Shown here piece by piece: positions 1-8,131 of a stretch of DNA of 15,622 nt (its first letter is position 1; the number at the start of each line of letters is the position of its first letter). Source of the stretch: JBBSJT01 sp041691015 (GTDB lineage Bacteria > Chlamydiota > Chlamydiia > Chlamydiales > Parachlamydiaceae); NCBI GenBank assembly GCA_041691015.1, contig JBEPVN010000054.1, positions 1-15,622 on the forward strand, read 5' to 3'. Below the pieces are notes generated by a model. The model saw nothing but the letters and a program-made list of their open reading frames with translations, made no database searches and was not told the DNA's origin. The position numbers were made by a program, and so were the translations under genes.

Positions 1-220
1 TTTGCTCGCTGATTAACTGTTTTTCAAGTGTCTCAAGGCGTAAGACCGTCTCTTCCCTTTTTTGAATAGCTATTTGCAGCTCTTCTGCTAAAAGTTGCTT
101 GGATTCTACTTCTTCCTTGATGCGGTTTTGCTCGCTGATTAACTGTTTTTCAAGTGTCTCAAGGCGTAAGACCGTCTCTTCTCGTTTCTGAATGGCTATT
201 TGCAATTCTTCATTTAATTC
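1..220. repeat. Tandem 126-bp repeat inside the coiled-coil gene
   Basis: Bases 1-55 are repeated without a mismatch at 127-181, and similarity fades over the next 30-40 bases. The period is 126 bp, or 42 codons, which is exactly six heptads, so the duplication keeps the coiled coil in register. The first copy touches the window edge, so more copies may lie beyond it. The near-identity at DNA level suggests a recent duplication. Confidence 0.9.
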
Positions 221-1231
221 TTCGACTAAAGAGTTATCCGGGACAACTTGCTTGTTGCCAATACTCTCGATTTCTTTTGCTTTTTCATAGAGTTTAGTTT
301 CAAGTTCATGCTCTCGATATTCGACTTCCTTTAAAGTTTGCCCGAGGAGTTCTTTTTCTTGTTTTAAACTTGCAAGTTCTGATTGGAGTTCTGGTAGAGT
401 TGCTAATTCTTGAGTTTTTTGATGAAGGTCGATTTGAATACGAAAAAGAAGACTTTCCAGACGCCCGCGCTCTCTTGAAAGAATTTCGTTTGTGCTCTTA
501 AGCTCTTCATAGGCGTCATGATCAAAGGCTGCATTATTAGAAGGGTAACCCTCTTTTGGCTTTGACTCTAATAAGAGTTGTTTCTCCAATAATTCTTGAA
601 TTTGGGTTTTTGCTTCATGCAATTTTTCTTCAGCAGAAGATAGTAGCTGTTGCTTTTCGAAAAACTCTTCCAATAACTTCTCGTGCTGCCGATTTGATTT
701 TGAACTTTCAGACTTCACAGTATTTACAAGTTCTTCATAAGAGATGATTTGTGAAGTTTTTTGATTGATTTCTTGTTTTAAACTTACTAAATGCAATTCC
801 TGTTCTTCGATATTTTTTTTAAGTTCATTAATTTCTAATACTGCCTGCGGCTCAGAGCTTATCTCATCCTTAGATTCAAAATTGCCCTCCAAGGGGTGTA
901 AAAGACTTTCCACTTCCTGCAAGCTAAGCGCCGTAATGACAAAGCCCATGACAATGGAGAGATTCATGCCAAGATGCCAAAGATGCTCATTTGGATTGAT
1001 GTCGCTAAAATTGTAAAGATAAAGAACAAGGATCGAACCAAACGATAAAACAGCCCCTTGGATTTTCCATTTCCAGGATGCCAAAAGCCCGATGATGGTA
1101 GCCATGGATAAGTAAATGGCTTGTGAGGGAGATTTTATCAAAATGACAAATAGGGTGATGAGTGCAACCAAAGGACCGATCAGCCCCCAAAATTGTACCT
1201 GAAATGCAAGTTTTCCGTGTGCCGTGTTCAC
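1..1231 (-). CDS. Four-TM membrane protein with long C-terminal coiled coil (partial, C-terminus outside window)
   Basis: Reading the minus strand from a GTG at 1231 gives 410 codons without a stop to the window edge. An in-frame TAA lies three codons upstream, and an AAAGGG stretch nine bases before the GTG can serve as ribosome-binding site; the next in-frame ATG falls inside a membrane segment, so GTG is preferred. Residues about 12-105 contain four hydrophobic segments separated by very short loops, with almost no periplasmic domain. From about residue 115 the chain is a Glu/Lys/Gln/Leu-rich heptad pattern, typical of a long coiled coil, and it ends in tandem 42-residue repeats. I do not recognise the family. 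Host-associated chlamydiae do encode membrane proteins with coiled-coil tails, but inclusion-membrane or division roles would be speculation. The reading frame is secure; the function is unknown. Confidence 0.85.
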   Translation of the reverse strand, partial: MNTAHGKLAFQVQFWGLIGPLVALITLFVILIKSPSQAIYLSMATIIGLLASWKWKIQGAVLSFGSILVLYLYNFSDINPNEHLWHLGMNLSIVMGFVITALSLQEVESLLHPLEGNFESKDEISSEPQAVLEINELKKNIEEQELHLVSLKQEINQKTSQIISYEELVNTVKSESSKSNRQHEKLLEEFFEKQQLLSSAEEKLHEAKTQIQELLEKQLLLESKPKEGYPSNNAAFDHDAYEELKSTNEILSRERGRLESLLFRIQIDLHQKTQELATLPELQSELASLKQEKELLGQTLKEVEYREHELETKLYEKAKEIESIGNKQVVPDNSLVEELNEELQIAIQKREETVLRLETLEKQLISEQNRIKEEVESKQLLAEELQIAIQKREETVLRLETLEKQLISEQ

Positions 1232-1336
1232 TTTAAATTACCCTTTTTTTTTTAACCTTATATTACAAATTTTATTACAAACCTCTAGAGGCTACAAAAT
1301 AACTGATTTGTAATATCGATTCAAGAGGATAACAAT

Positions 1337-1528
1337 TTAAAATTCACTTTCATCCATAATATCTTTTGCGCCCTGCAAAAGATAAGAGGCTAAAGCCGCA
1401 TCACCCTCATAAGACATCTCTACTTCGATTTCTCCATCATCTGATGGCTCATCGCATGTGATTAAAACATAACAAGCATGATTTTTCGCCAAAGTTTTTT
1501 TAATGCGCTCCTGTTCATCACGCTTCAT
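1337..1528 (-). CDS. Small acidic protein of unknown function (63 aa)
   Basis: A 63-residue frame starts with a Lys/Arg/Glu-rich helix and then has a compact segment containing ACYVLITCDEP, an acidic stretch (SDDGEIEVEMSYEGD) and the helical end ALASYLLQGAKDIMD. An AGAGG ribosome-binding site lies five bases before the ATG. There is no signal peptide or membrane segment, so it should be cytoplasmic. The composition is that of a folded soluble protein, not a chance frame. From memory, chlamydial genomes carry a similar small gene beside a recD-type gene, which fits the recD2 downstream here; I could not check this. No function can be assigned. Confidence 0.75.
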   Translation of the reverse strand: MKRDEQERIKKTLAKNHACYVLITCDEPSDDGEIEVEMSYEGDAALASYLLQGAKDIMDESEF

Positions 1529-1639
1529 TCAAACCTCTAAATACAAAAAAAAACAGTTCCATAAGCCATTCCAAAGTGGATTTTAAACTAATTAGCGTCA
1601 CATTACCCTATCGGCAATTATAAATAAAGTTAAATTCGT

Positions 1640-1882
1640 TTACCTTGTCATTTGCTCATAAAAGGAACTTTCATAATTGCTTGGTCTCTGCTGGACAGGT
1701 TCTCTTTCGATTGGCACGCGGATAACGCTGTTTTCATAACTTGGCGGCATTCTGTATTTTATACAAACTTCTTCTTCCTGTTCGGTACAAACATCATCTG
1801 TACAATCACATGGCGTACTCGCATTTATTGCAAAGCTTGTAAACATTGCAAATTGCAAAATCAAAAATAATTGTTTTGTCAT
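1640..1882 (-). CDS. Small exported protein with cysteines (80 aa)
   Basis: The start codon at 1882 is preceded by AAAGGGAT five bases away, a good ribosome-binding site. Residues 1-21 form a classic signal peptide: Lys near the N-terminus, a hydrophobic LFLILQFAMFTSFA core, and a likely cleavage after the Ala-x-Ala-like INA. The mature part is about 58 residues, with five cysteines in its first half (CDC, C, C, C), acidic residues and a Pro/Arg/Tyr-rich tail. Cysteines in an exported protein suggest disulfides in the periplasm or envelope, where chlamydiae rely on disulfide cross-linking; that link is inference. The protein is not recognised. It lies between another minus-strand small gene and the divergent recD2. 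Confidence 0.7.
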   Translation of the reverse strand: MTKQLFLILQFAMFTSFAINASTPCDCTDDVCTEQEEEVCIKYRMPPSYENSVIRVPIEREPVQQRPSNYESSFYEQMTR

Positions 1883-1959
1883 ATTATCCCTTTTATTTCA
1901 AAAGACAGTAAAGAAATAACGTATCTCTAAAAAAAAAGATAGTGTAGGCTCCAAGTGTC

Positions 1960-1988
1960 TTGTAAGTTTTTTAAGTTCTTGATAGCAT
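1960..1988 (+). promoter_or_regulatory. Candidate promoter for the recD2 gene block
   Basis: TTGTAA (1960-1965) and TAGCAT (1983-1988) are separated by 17 bases, each matching four of six positions of the sigma-70-type consensus. A start near 1995 would leave a leader of about 30 bases, containing AGGAAA before the ATG at 2026. The call rests on sequence resemblance only. Confidence 0.4.
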
Positions 1989-2025
1989 CATATCTAATTT
2001 CTCCGAAACAGGAAACCTTTAGTTA

Positions 2026-4191
2026 ATGGACCAAATTTACGGCTATATCGATAAGATCACTTTTCAAAATCCCGAAAATGGCTATACAATAGCCAAATTA
2101 AAGATAACGCGCCAAAAGGAAGTTGTTTGCATTGTAGGAAACTTACCCAGCATACAGCCCGGAGAAACAATCCGCTGCTTTGGGCAATGGAAGCGCCATC
2201 TCATCCATGGCAATCAGTTTATTGTCGATCATTACCGCACAGAAGCTCCATCTGACATTGTCGGCATTACAAAATACTTAGGCTCTGGCCTGATCAAAGG
2301 GATTGGTCCTGTCTATGCGACAAGGATTGTTGAAAAATTTGGGACAGACACTCTTAATATCATCGATAGCAATCCAGACGAACTTATCGAAATTGCAGGT
2401 CTTGGAAAAAAAAGACTCGATCGGATCAAAATTGCTTGGGTCGATCAAAAAGTCATCCGCGATGTGATCCTATTTTTGCAGGCAAACAAGGTAAGTCCAA
2501 CATACGCTCAAAAAATTTTTAAGACTTATGGCGAAAGAAGCATTCAAAAAATCAAAGAAAATCCTTTTAACTTAGCGCGCGATATTTTTGGCATAGGTTT
2601 TAAGACAGCAGACAGCATCGCAGAAAAAATGGGTATTGAAAAACATGCCCCGCAGCGCATAGATTCCGGCATTGAATATGCATTGTCTGAGCTCTCAAGT
2701 AATGGCCACGTCTGCTATCCTGTGCAGGAATTTTTTCATGAAGCTGAAATAATGCTTGAGGTAAAACAAAATTTGATCGAAGAGAGAATCAGTTTCTTAA
2801 AAGAAGAGACCAGAATCGAACTTTTTGATCTGATCTACGGCAATGCAAAAGTCAATTTTATCTGGATCAAACCTTTATTTTTAGCAGAAGTCGGCATCGC
2901 AAAAGAAATTAAACGCTTAAAAAAAGCGCCTTGTTTTTTAAGAGATATCGACATGGAAAAAGCTTTGGAATGGGTGCAAGCCCACTTAAACATCGAACTT
3001 GCCAAAAACCAAAAAATTGCCGTATCAAACTCCCTAAAAGAAAAGCTCCAAATCATTACGGGAGGTCCAGGAACTGGCAAGAGCACCATTACGAACGCAA
3101 TTTTATCGATCTCATCCAAATTAACAGATAAGATATTTCTTGCCGCCCCGACAGGACGCGCCGCTAAGCGAATGAGCGAGATCACCGGTAAAAAAGCGTA
3201 TACGATCCACGGCTTGCTTGAATTTGATTTTAAGGCAGGCGGCTTTAAAAAAAATCGCAAGACACCGCTTGAGTGCGATTTGATCATTGTAGATGAGGCA
3301 AGTATGATAGATACCTTACTAATGAACAGCTTACTAAAAGCAATACCGGACCATGCGCGCTTGATTCTTGTTGGCGATATCAATCAACTTCCAAGCGTAG
3401 GTCCAGGAAATGTTTTAAAAGACATGATAGCCTCAAAATGTCTGCCGGTTGTCATGCTGACTGAGATTTTTAGACAAGCAGCCGGCTCAAAAATCATCAC
3501 AAACGCCCACAAAATAAACCAGGGCGATTTTCCGGATATACGAAATTTTAATGAAAGCGATTTTTTCTTTTTAGAAGCTGAGACCCCAGATGATGTTTTA
3601 AAAAATATCATACAGCTTGTTTCGATCAGGCTTCCAAGAAAATATAATTTTCATCCGCTTAACGATATTCAAGTTCTAGCTCCGATGCGGAAGGGCATTA
3701 TCGGAACTGAAAATCTAAATATAGTCTTGCAAGAGACTTTAAATTGTAACCCGGAACCGATTTATAGGTCGGGTAAAAAATTTGCGGTAGGCGACAAAGT
3801 CATGCAAATCCGCAATGATTATAAAAGGGAAGTCTTTAACGGCGATATCGGGATTATAGCCAGTATTGATGTCTCAGATAGCCAAATGATTGTCACAATT
3901 GATGGAAGGGATGTGGTTTATGAATTTTCAGACTTGGAGGAACTTGTCTTAGCATATGCTGTTTCCATACATAAGTATCAGGGAAGCGAGTGCCCATGCG
4001 TCATCATTCCTGTCCATACAACACATTTTAAGCTCCTTTACCGCAATCTTTTATACACCGGTGTCACAAGGGGTAAAAAACTTGTTGTTTTAGTAGGCAC
4101 CAAAAAAGCTATCGCCATTGCCGTTAAAAACGATGAAGTTAAAAAAAGATTTACCGGACTTAAACAAGCGCTTATAGAGATCAACCAATAA
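2026..4191 (+). CDS. recD2: RecD2-type (RecD/TraA family) 5'-3' DNA helicase
   Basis: This 721-residue protein has the layout of stand-alone RecD2 helicases, which act without RecBC. An N-terminal OB-like segment (residues 1-75, with the characteristic NPENGYTIAKLK stretch) is followed by tandem helix-hairpin-helix motifs around 84-210. The SF1B core has Walker A GGPGTGKST at 346-354, Walker B DEAS at 423-426, motif III GDINQLPSVGPG near 450, the UvrD-like C-terminal motif VSIHKYQGSE at 646-655, and motif VI with the arginine finger YTGVTRG at 677-683. All catalytic motifs are present, so it should be an active ATP-dependent helicase in DNA repair or replication-fork maintenance. The stop is followed after a single base by the next gene, implying co-transcription. 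The start is supported by an AGGAAA about ten bases upstream and by the OB segment beginning immediately. Confidence 0.95.
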   Translation: MDQIYGYIDKITFQNPENGYTIAKLKITRQKEVVCIVGNLPSIQPGETIRCFGQWKRHLIHGNQFIVDHYRTEAPSDIVGITKYLGSGLIKGIGPVYATRIVEKFGTDTLNIIDSNPDELIEIAGLGKKRLDRIKIAWVDQKVIRDVILFLQANKVSPTYAQKIFKTYGERSIQKIKENPFNLARDIFGIGFKTADSIAEKMGIEKHAPQRIDSGIEYALSELSSNGHVCYPVQEFFHEAEIMLEVKQNLIEERISFLKEETRIELFDLIYGNAKVNFIWIKPLFLAEVGIAKEIKRLKKAPCFLRDIDMEKALEWVQAHLNIELAKNQKIAVSNSLKEKLQIITGGPGTGKSTITNAILSISSKLTDKIFLAAPTGRAAKRMSEITGKKAYTIHGLLEFDFKAGGFKKNRKTPLECDLIIVDEASMIDTLLMNSLLKAIPDHARLILVGDINQLPSVGPGNVLKDMIASKCLPVVMLTEIFRQAAGSKIITNAHKINQGDFPDIRNFNESDFFFLEAETPDDVLKNIIQLVSIRLPRKYNFHPLNDIQVLAPMRKGIIGTENLNIVLQETLNCNPEPIYRSGKKFAVGDKVMQIRNDYKREVFNGDIGIIASIDVSDSQMIVTIDGRDVVYEFSDLEELVLAYAVSIHKYQGSECPCVIIPVHTTHFKLLYRNLLYTGVTRGKKLVVLVGTKKAIAIAVKNDEVKKRFTGLKQALIEINQ

Positions 4192-4192
4192 G

Positions 4193-5215
4193 ATGAAAAA
4201 CCTGAAATCACTCATACTTGCTTTAATTGCCCTACTCATGATGGCATCTCTTAAAATTTGCTCTTCATCATTGCATCATGTAGATATCCCAGAAGATGGC
4301 TCCCCTGCTTTGATATTTTCTACAGAAACTTTACATGATGTGCAAAAGTCCTACATTGCAGCAATCAAGGAAGCTAAAAAATCGATCCTCATCTTGGTCT
4401 ATACAATTACAGATGCCCAAGTGATACGCGCTTTAAGAGAAAGAAGCGAAGAGGGAATAGACATTACAATCATTTGTCATGAAGATATTTCTTATGCTAT
4501 CGAAAAAAGAGTCGGAAATAAGGTCAAGGTCTTAAAACGTTTTGGTAAAGGACTCATGCATTTAAAAATCATGGTAATTGATGGCAAAACAAGTTTTATA
4601 GGTTCTGCGAATTTAACATCTGCTTCTTTAAAAATGTACGGCAATTTAGTCACAGCCTTTGATAGCGAAGCGCTCTCTGCCTACCTTACAGAAAAAGCGT
4701 TGACAATAGGCAAATACCAAAATAGCCAATTTTTTCAAAACCGTCATTTTATGATCGGGGGTCAACTTGTCGAATTCTTCTTTTTACCAGACGACAAAGA
4801 CGCATCTGTACGAATCAAGAATTTGATCCGTGAGGCTACACAAACAATACGCGTTGCCATGTTTACTTTTACAAGGGAAGATTTTGCAAAAGAGCTCATC
4901 GCTGCAAGCCTAAAAGGGGTAATGGTCGAAGTATTCTTAGATAATTCATCCTCAAAGGGTTCTAGCATTTCAGTGTTTGATCTATTGAAAAAATCACAAG
5001 TTTTGCTTAAATTGAACAAGGGGCCGGAACTTTTGCACTATAAATTTGCTTTTATCGATGGAAAAACACTTATTAATGGCTCTGCTAATTGGACAAAAAA
5101 TGCATTTAACACAAATGACGATTGCTTTGTTGTCATCCACGATTTAAACGCAATGCAGCAAAACGAGATGGAAAATCTATGGAAGGCAATCCGTCAAAAC
5201 AGCATAGGAATTTAA
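4193..5215 (+). CDS. Exported phospholipase D-fold protein with two HKD motifs
   Basis: The 340-residue protein carries two complete HxKx4Dx6GSxN motifs. One begins at His123 (HLKIMVIDG, then GSAN) and the other at His282 (HYKFAFIDG, then GSAN), so both halves of the PLD active site are intact. Residues 1-27 form a hydrophobic signal sequence; a Cys follows at about residue 23, but it lacks a good lipobox. The family includes phospholipases, cardiolipin synthases and Nuc-type endonucleases. The compact two-HKD size and signal sequence resemble Nuc/PLD-like proteins more than the longer, membrane-spanning cardiolipin synthases. Substrate (lipid or nucleic acid) cannot be told from sequence. 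Chlamydiae are known to encode several PLD-family proteins. The gene starts one base after recD2 and ends one base before dapB, with no Shine-Dalgarno of its own beyond AT-rich sequence, so coupling is likely. Confidence 0.9.
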   Translation: MKNLKSLILALIALLMMASLKICSSSLHHVDIPEDGSPALIFSTETLHDVQKSYIAAIKEAKKSILILVYTITDAQVIRALRERSEEGIDITIICHEDISYAIEKRVGNKVKVLKRFGKGLMHLKIMVIDGKTSFIGSANLTSASLKMYGNLVTAFDSEALSAYLTEKALTIGKYQNSQFFQNRHFMIGGQLVEFFFLPDDKDASVRIKNLIREATQTIRVAMFTFTREDFAKELIAASLKGVMVEVFLDNSSSKGSSISVFDLLKKSQVLLKLNKGPELLHYKFAFIDGKTLINGSANWTKNAFNTNDDCFVVIHDLNAMQQNEMENLWKAIRQNSIGI

Positions 5216-5216
5216 A

Positions 5217-5939
5217 ATGAAAATAGCGCTCATAGGTTATGGTAAAATGGGACAATTGATTGAGGAAATAGCTTGCGGGCTTAACCACGAAATTGTCGCA
5301 AAAATAGATCCTCATTTGGAACTTAAGGAAATTACTGAAAAAACCCTTAATCAAGCAGATGTCTGCATCGATTTTAGCAAGCCTGCTTGTTTTATTGAAA
5401 ACCTCAAAAAATTAGCATTATTAAAAAAACAAGTAGTTGCCGGAACAACTGGCTGGTATGACCAAATGGATCTCGTAAAAACCCTTGTAAATGATTCCGG
5501 CATTGGATTTATCTATGCCTCCAATTTTTCAATAGGCGTTAATATCTTCTTAAAAATTGTGGAAGATGCAACCAAAACCTTTAATCAGTTCCTCTCATAT
5601 GATGCTTCCGGCTTTGAAATCCATCACAAAAATAAAAAAGACAGTCCGTCCGGAACCGCAAAATCTGTAGCTTCTGTAATTCTTGATAAGCTCGACCGTA
5701 AAAATAACATTGTCTATGATATTGTCGATCGCAAAATTAAAGATGATGAGCTCCATTATGCCTCCATTAGGGCAGGTGCAAATCCAGGGCAGCACAGCGT
5801 GATTTTTGACTCTGAGGAAGACACGATTACTCTTGTCCATCAAGCGCGAAATAGAACAGGCTTTGCAAAAGGCGCTCTAATTGCTGCTGAATTTCTTCAG
5901 CATAAAAAAGGGTTTTATACAATTAACGATTTAATGTAA
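5217..5939 (+). CDS. dapB: 4-hydroxy-tetrahydrodipicolinate reductase
   Basis: DapB reduces 4-hydroxy-tetrahydrodipicolinate to tetrahydrodipicolinate with NAD(P)H in the diaminopimelate/lysine pathway. Residues 3-12 show the Rossmann GYGKMG dinucleotide motif, AGTTGW sits at 75-80, and the diagnostic EIHHKNKKDSPSGTA segment places the conserved His-His at 136-137 followed by the substrate-contacting Lys and the SGTA loop. At 240 residues it is somewhat shorter than the E. coli enzyme (273). The ATG lies one base after the stop of the PLD-like gene, and dapA begins 13 bases downstream, so the three are probably one transcript. Confidence 0.96.
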   Translation: MKIALIGYGKMGQLIEEIACGLNHEIVAKIDPHLELKEITEKTLNQADVCIDFSKPACFIENLKKLALLKKQVVAGTTGWYDQMDLVKTLVNDSGIGFIYASNFSIGVNIFLKIVEDATKTFNQFLSYDASGFEIHHKNKKDSPSGTAKSVASVILDKLDRKNNIVYDIVDRKIKDDELHYASIRAGANPGQHSVIFDSEEDTITLVHQARNRTGFAKGALIAAEFLQHKKGFYTINDLM

Positions 5940-5952
5940 GGAAATGTAGTTT

Positions 5953-6858
5953 ATGCACAAAATAAAAGGCGTTCATACCGCATTAGTCACCCCTTTTAAT
6001 GAAGATTTTACTTTAAATGAAGAAGCGCTCCGTGAAAACATCCGCTTTCAGCTCAAAGCCAAAATTGACGGTCTTGTTATCTTAGGGACTACCGGAGAGA
6101 CTCCAACCTTAAAGAGCGATGAAAAAAAACGGATCATTGATATTACGCTTGATGAAACAAAAGATTCCCCTATTATTCTTACAATAGGAACAGGCTGCTA
6201 CTCAACAGAAAGCACAATTGAAAATACCCTTTATGCCAAAACACGGGGAGCAGATGCTGCACTTGTTGTAACGCCCTATTATAACAAACCGACACAGCAG
6301 GGCCTCTACTACCATTTTAAGGCAGTCGCAGAAGCTTCCCTCTTTCCCATAATCGTCTATAATATTTCCGGAAGAACGGGTCAAAACCTCCAAACAGAAA
6401 CATTAAAAAAATTAAGTCTTATTGAAAACATTATTGGCGTTAAGGAAGCTTCCGGAAATGTCTTACAAATGATGGATGTTTACAAAGATATTGTCTTAAA
6501 CAGACCTGATTTTTGTTTGCTTTCTGGCGATGATGCCCTCACTTTACCTCTTTATGCTTTGGGGGGATGCGGCGTAATTTCTGTTGTCAGTAACTTGCTT
6601 CCAGAAGCTGTCAAAGCACTCTCTGATGCGCTTTTTATCCAAGATTTTGAAGAAGCAAGAAAAATTCATAATGAGCTGCTCCCTTTGTTCAAAGGAGCTT
6701 TTATCGAGACAAATCCGATACCTATTAAAGCTGCCATGAACCATTTTGGGATGCAGTCTGGGCCTTGCAGATTGCCCTTATGCGAACTATTACCAGAAAA
6801 TGCAGAGCATTTGATGCAGTTGTTAAAGAAGTATGAGACTCATTTTGTTACAATTTGA
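5953..6858 (+). CDS. dapA: 4-hydroxy-tetrahydrodipicolinate synthase
   Basis: DapA condenses pyruvate with aspartate semialdehyde at the first committed step towards diaminopimelate. The 301-residue TIM-barrel protein has GTTGE near residue 44, the TPYYNKPTQQG loop, the catalytic tyrosine Tyr136 in VYNISGRTG, and the Schiff-base lysine Lys164 in GVKEASGN. These are close to the positions in E. coli (133 and 161). A ribosome-binding site AAGGAA overlaps the region just after the dapB stop, about nine bases before the ATG. It sits between dapB and dapL. Confidence 0.97.
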   Translation: MHKIKGVHTALVTPFNEDFTLNEEALRENIRFQLKAKIDGLVILGTTGETPTLKSDEKKRIIDITLDETKDSPIILTIGTGCYSTESTIENTLYAKTRGADAALVVTPYYNKPTQQGLYYHFKAVAEASLFPIIVYNISGRTGQNLQTETLKKLSLIENIIGVKEASGNVLQMMDVYKDIVLNRPDFCLLSGDDALTLPLYALGGCGVISVVSNLLPEAVKALSDALFIQDFEEARKIHNELLPLFKGAFIETNPIPIKAAMNHFGMQSGPCRLPLCELLPENAEHLMQLLKKYETHFVTI

Positions 6859-6900
6859 AGTTCTCCCTTAAAAATATATATAATTTATTATTGGAGAATT
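6859..6900 (+). promoter_or_regulatory. Hairpin that could mask the dapL ribosome-binding site
   Basis: AGTTCTCC (6859-6866), starting right after the dapA stop, can pair over eight positions (one G-U) with GGAGAATT (6893-6900), which contains the dapL Shine-Dalgarno GGAGA. The loop is a 26-base A/T-rich stretch. There is no T tract after the stem, so it is not an intrinsic terminator. The pairing is seen in the sequence; a regulatory role is inference. Confidence 0.35.
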
Positions 6901-6906
6901 AATTCC

Positions 6907-8124
6907 ATGGTGAAACGCAATCCAAACCTTGCCAAATTAAACGCAGGCTACCTCTTTCCTGAAATTTTTAGGAGAAAACAAGCATTTCTGCAAAAAAATC
7001 CGCAAGCCAAAATTTTAAGTCTTGGTATCGGCGATACAACAGAACATCTCTCAAAACATATCACTGATGAACTTGTATCATTTTCAAGCGGGCTTGGAAC
7101 AAAAAAAGGTTTCTCAGGGTATGGTCCAGAACAAGGTCTTTTTGAGTTACGTAACAAAATTGCGGAGAGATTTTATTCCTCAACAATTTCTCCGGATGAA
7201 ATTTTTATTTCTGACGGCGCAAAATGCGATATTGGAAGATTGCAGACATTGTTTGGAAAAGATGTCACAATAAGCGTACAAGACCCCTCTTACCCAGCCT
7301 ATGTCGATACAGGTGTTATCATGGGACAAACCGGAAATTACGACAAAGAAACAAATCAGTACGAAAAAATAACCTATCTAAAATGTACTCCTGACAATAA
7401 TTTTTTTCCTGATTTAACAAACGCTACAAGGACTGACCTCATCTACTTTTGCTCCCCTAATAATCCGACAAGTGCTGTCGCGACAAAAGATGAGTTAAAA
7501 AAACTTGTGGATTTTGCCAAAAAAAACCAATCAATTATCATTTTTGATGCAGCTTACGCGCCCTATATACAGGATCCAAGTCTGCCAAAATCCATTTATG
7601 AGATAGAGGGAGCAAGAGATGTTGCTATCGAAATCGGCTCTTTTTCTAAAATCGCAGGGTTTACAGGCGTTCGTACGGGATGGACTGTTATTCCAAAAGA
7701 GTTAAAGTATGATGATGGACATTTGGTGAAAAATGATTGGAACAGACTGATCTCCACTTTTTTTAACGGAGCATCCAATATTGCAATGCATGGGGCGCTT
7801 CATGCTTTAGGCGATGAAGGCATGCTCGAAATGCGTGAAATGATGGATTTTTATCTGGAGAATGCGCGCCTTGTGCGGCAAACTCTGCATGAGCTCCAAA
7901 TAAAAACATATGGAAAGGAAACGCCCTATACCTGGGCAGAATTTCCAAATCAAAATTCTTGGGATGTTTTTGAACATCTTTTAGAAAAAGCGCATATCAT
8001 CACAACGCCAGGAATTGGTTTTGGTCCTGCCGGTAACGGTTTTATCCGCTTTAGTGCCTACGGGCATAGGGAAGATATTTTGGAGGCGTGCCAAAGACTA
8101 AAAGAGCTTTACAGCGCAAAATAG
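6907..8124 (+). CDS. dapL: LL-diaminopimelate aminotransferase
   Basis: DapL converts tetrahydrodipicolinate directly to LL-diaminopimelate using glutamate and pyridoxal phosphate, replacing the DapD/DapC/DapE steps. The 405-residue fold-type I aminotransferase has the N-terminal YLFPEI and GIGDTTEH segments of the family, the SPNNPT motif, and the PLP-binding Lys248 in GSFSKIAGFTGVRTGW. DapL is characteristic of chlamydiae, plants and cyanobacteria. The ATG at 6907 is preceded by GGAGA about nine bases away. The adjacent dapB and dapA supply its substrate, leaving only the DapF epimerase to make meso-diaminopimelate for peptidoglycan. It is the last plus-strand gene of the block and converges on the next gene with a 7-base gap. 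Confidence 0.96.
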   Translation: MVKRNPNLAKLNAGYLFPEIFRRKQAFLQKNPQAKILSLGIGDTTEHLSKHITDELVSFSSGLGTKKGFSGYGPEQGLFELRNKIAERFYSSTISPDEIFISDGAKCDIGRLQTLFGKDVTISVQDPSYPAYVDTGVIMGQTGNYDKETNQYEKITYLKCTPDNNFFPDLTNATRTDLIYFCSPNNPTSAVATKDELKKLVDFAKKNQSIIIFDAAYAPYIQDPSLPKSIYEIEGARDVAIEIGSFSKIAGFTGVRTGWTVIPKELKYDDGHLVKNDWNRLISTFFNGASNIAMHGALHALGDEGMLEMREMMDFYLENARLVRQTLHELQIKTYGKETPYTWAEFPNQNSWDVFEHLLEKAHIITTPGIGFGPAGNGFIRFSAYGHREDILEACQRLKELYSAK

Positions 8125-8131
8125 TCTGCCA

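Noticed and set aside
556..1016. Plus-strand frames of 63 and 83 codons
   Set aside because: Both are antisense to the coiled-coil gene and have no ribosome-binding site or recognisable features.
1005..1190. Minus-strand 61-codon ATG frame
   Set aside because: It is out of frame with, and fully inside, the GTG-started four-TM/coiled-coil gene, whose membrane segments explain the composition.
1282..1291. Perfect 10-bp palindrome CCTCTAGAGG in the gap between the first two minus-strand genes
   Set aside because: It is too short and isolated to claim as an operator; flanking arms do not extend the symmetry convincingly.
1652..1870. Plus-strand 72-codon frame
   Set aside because: It is antisense to the small exported protein, which has a better ribosome-binding site and a clear signal peptide.
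2835..3383. Minus-strand 182-codon frame inside recD2
   Set aside because: It lies opposite the Walker A/B region of a clearly conserved helicase; long antisense frames are common there.
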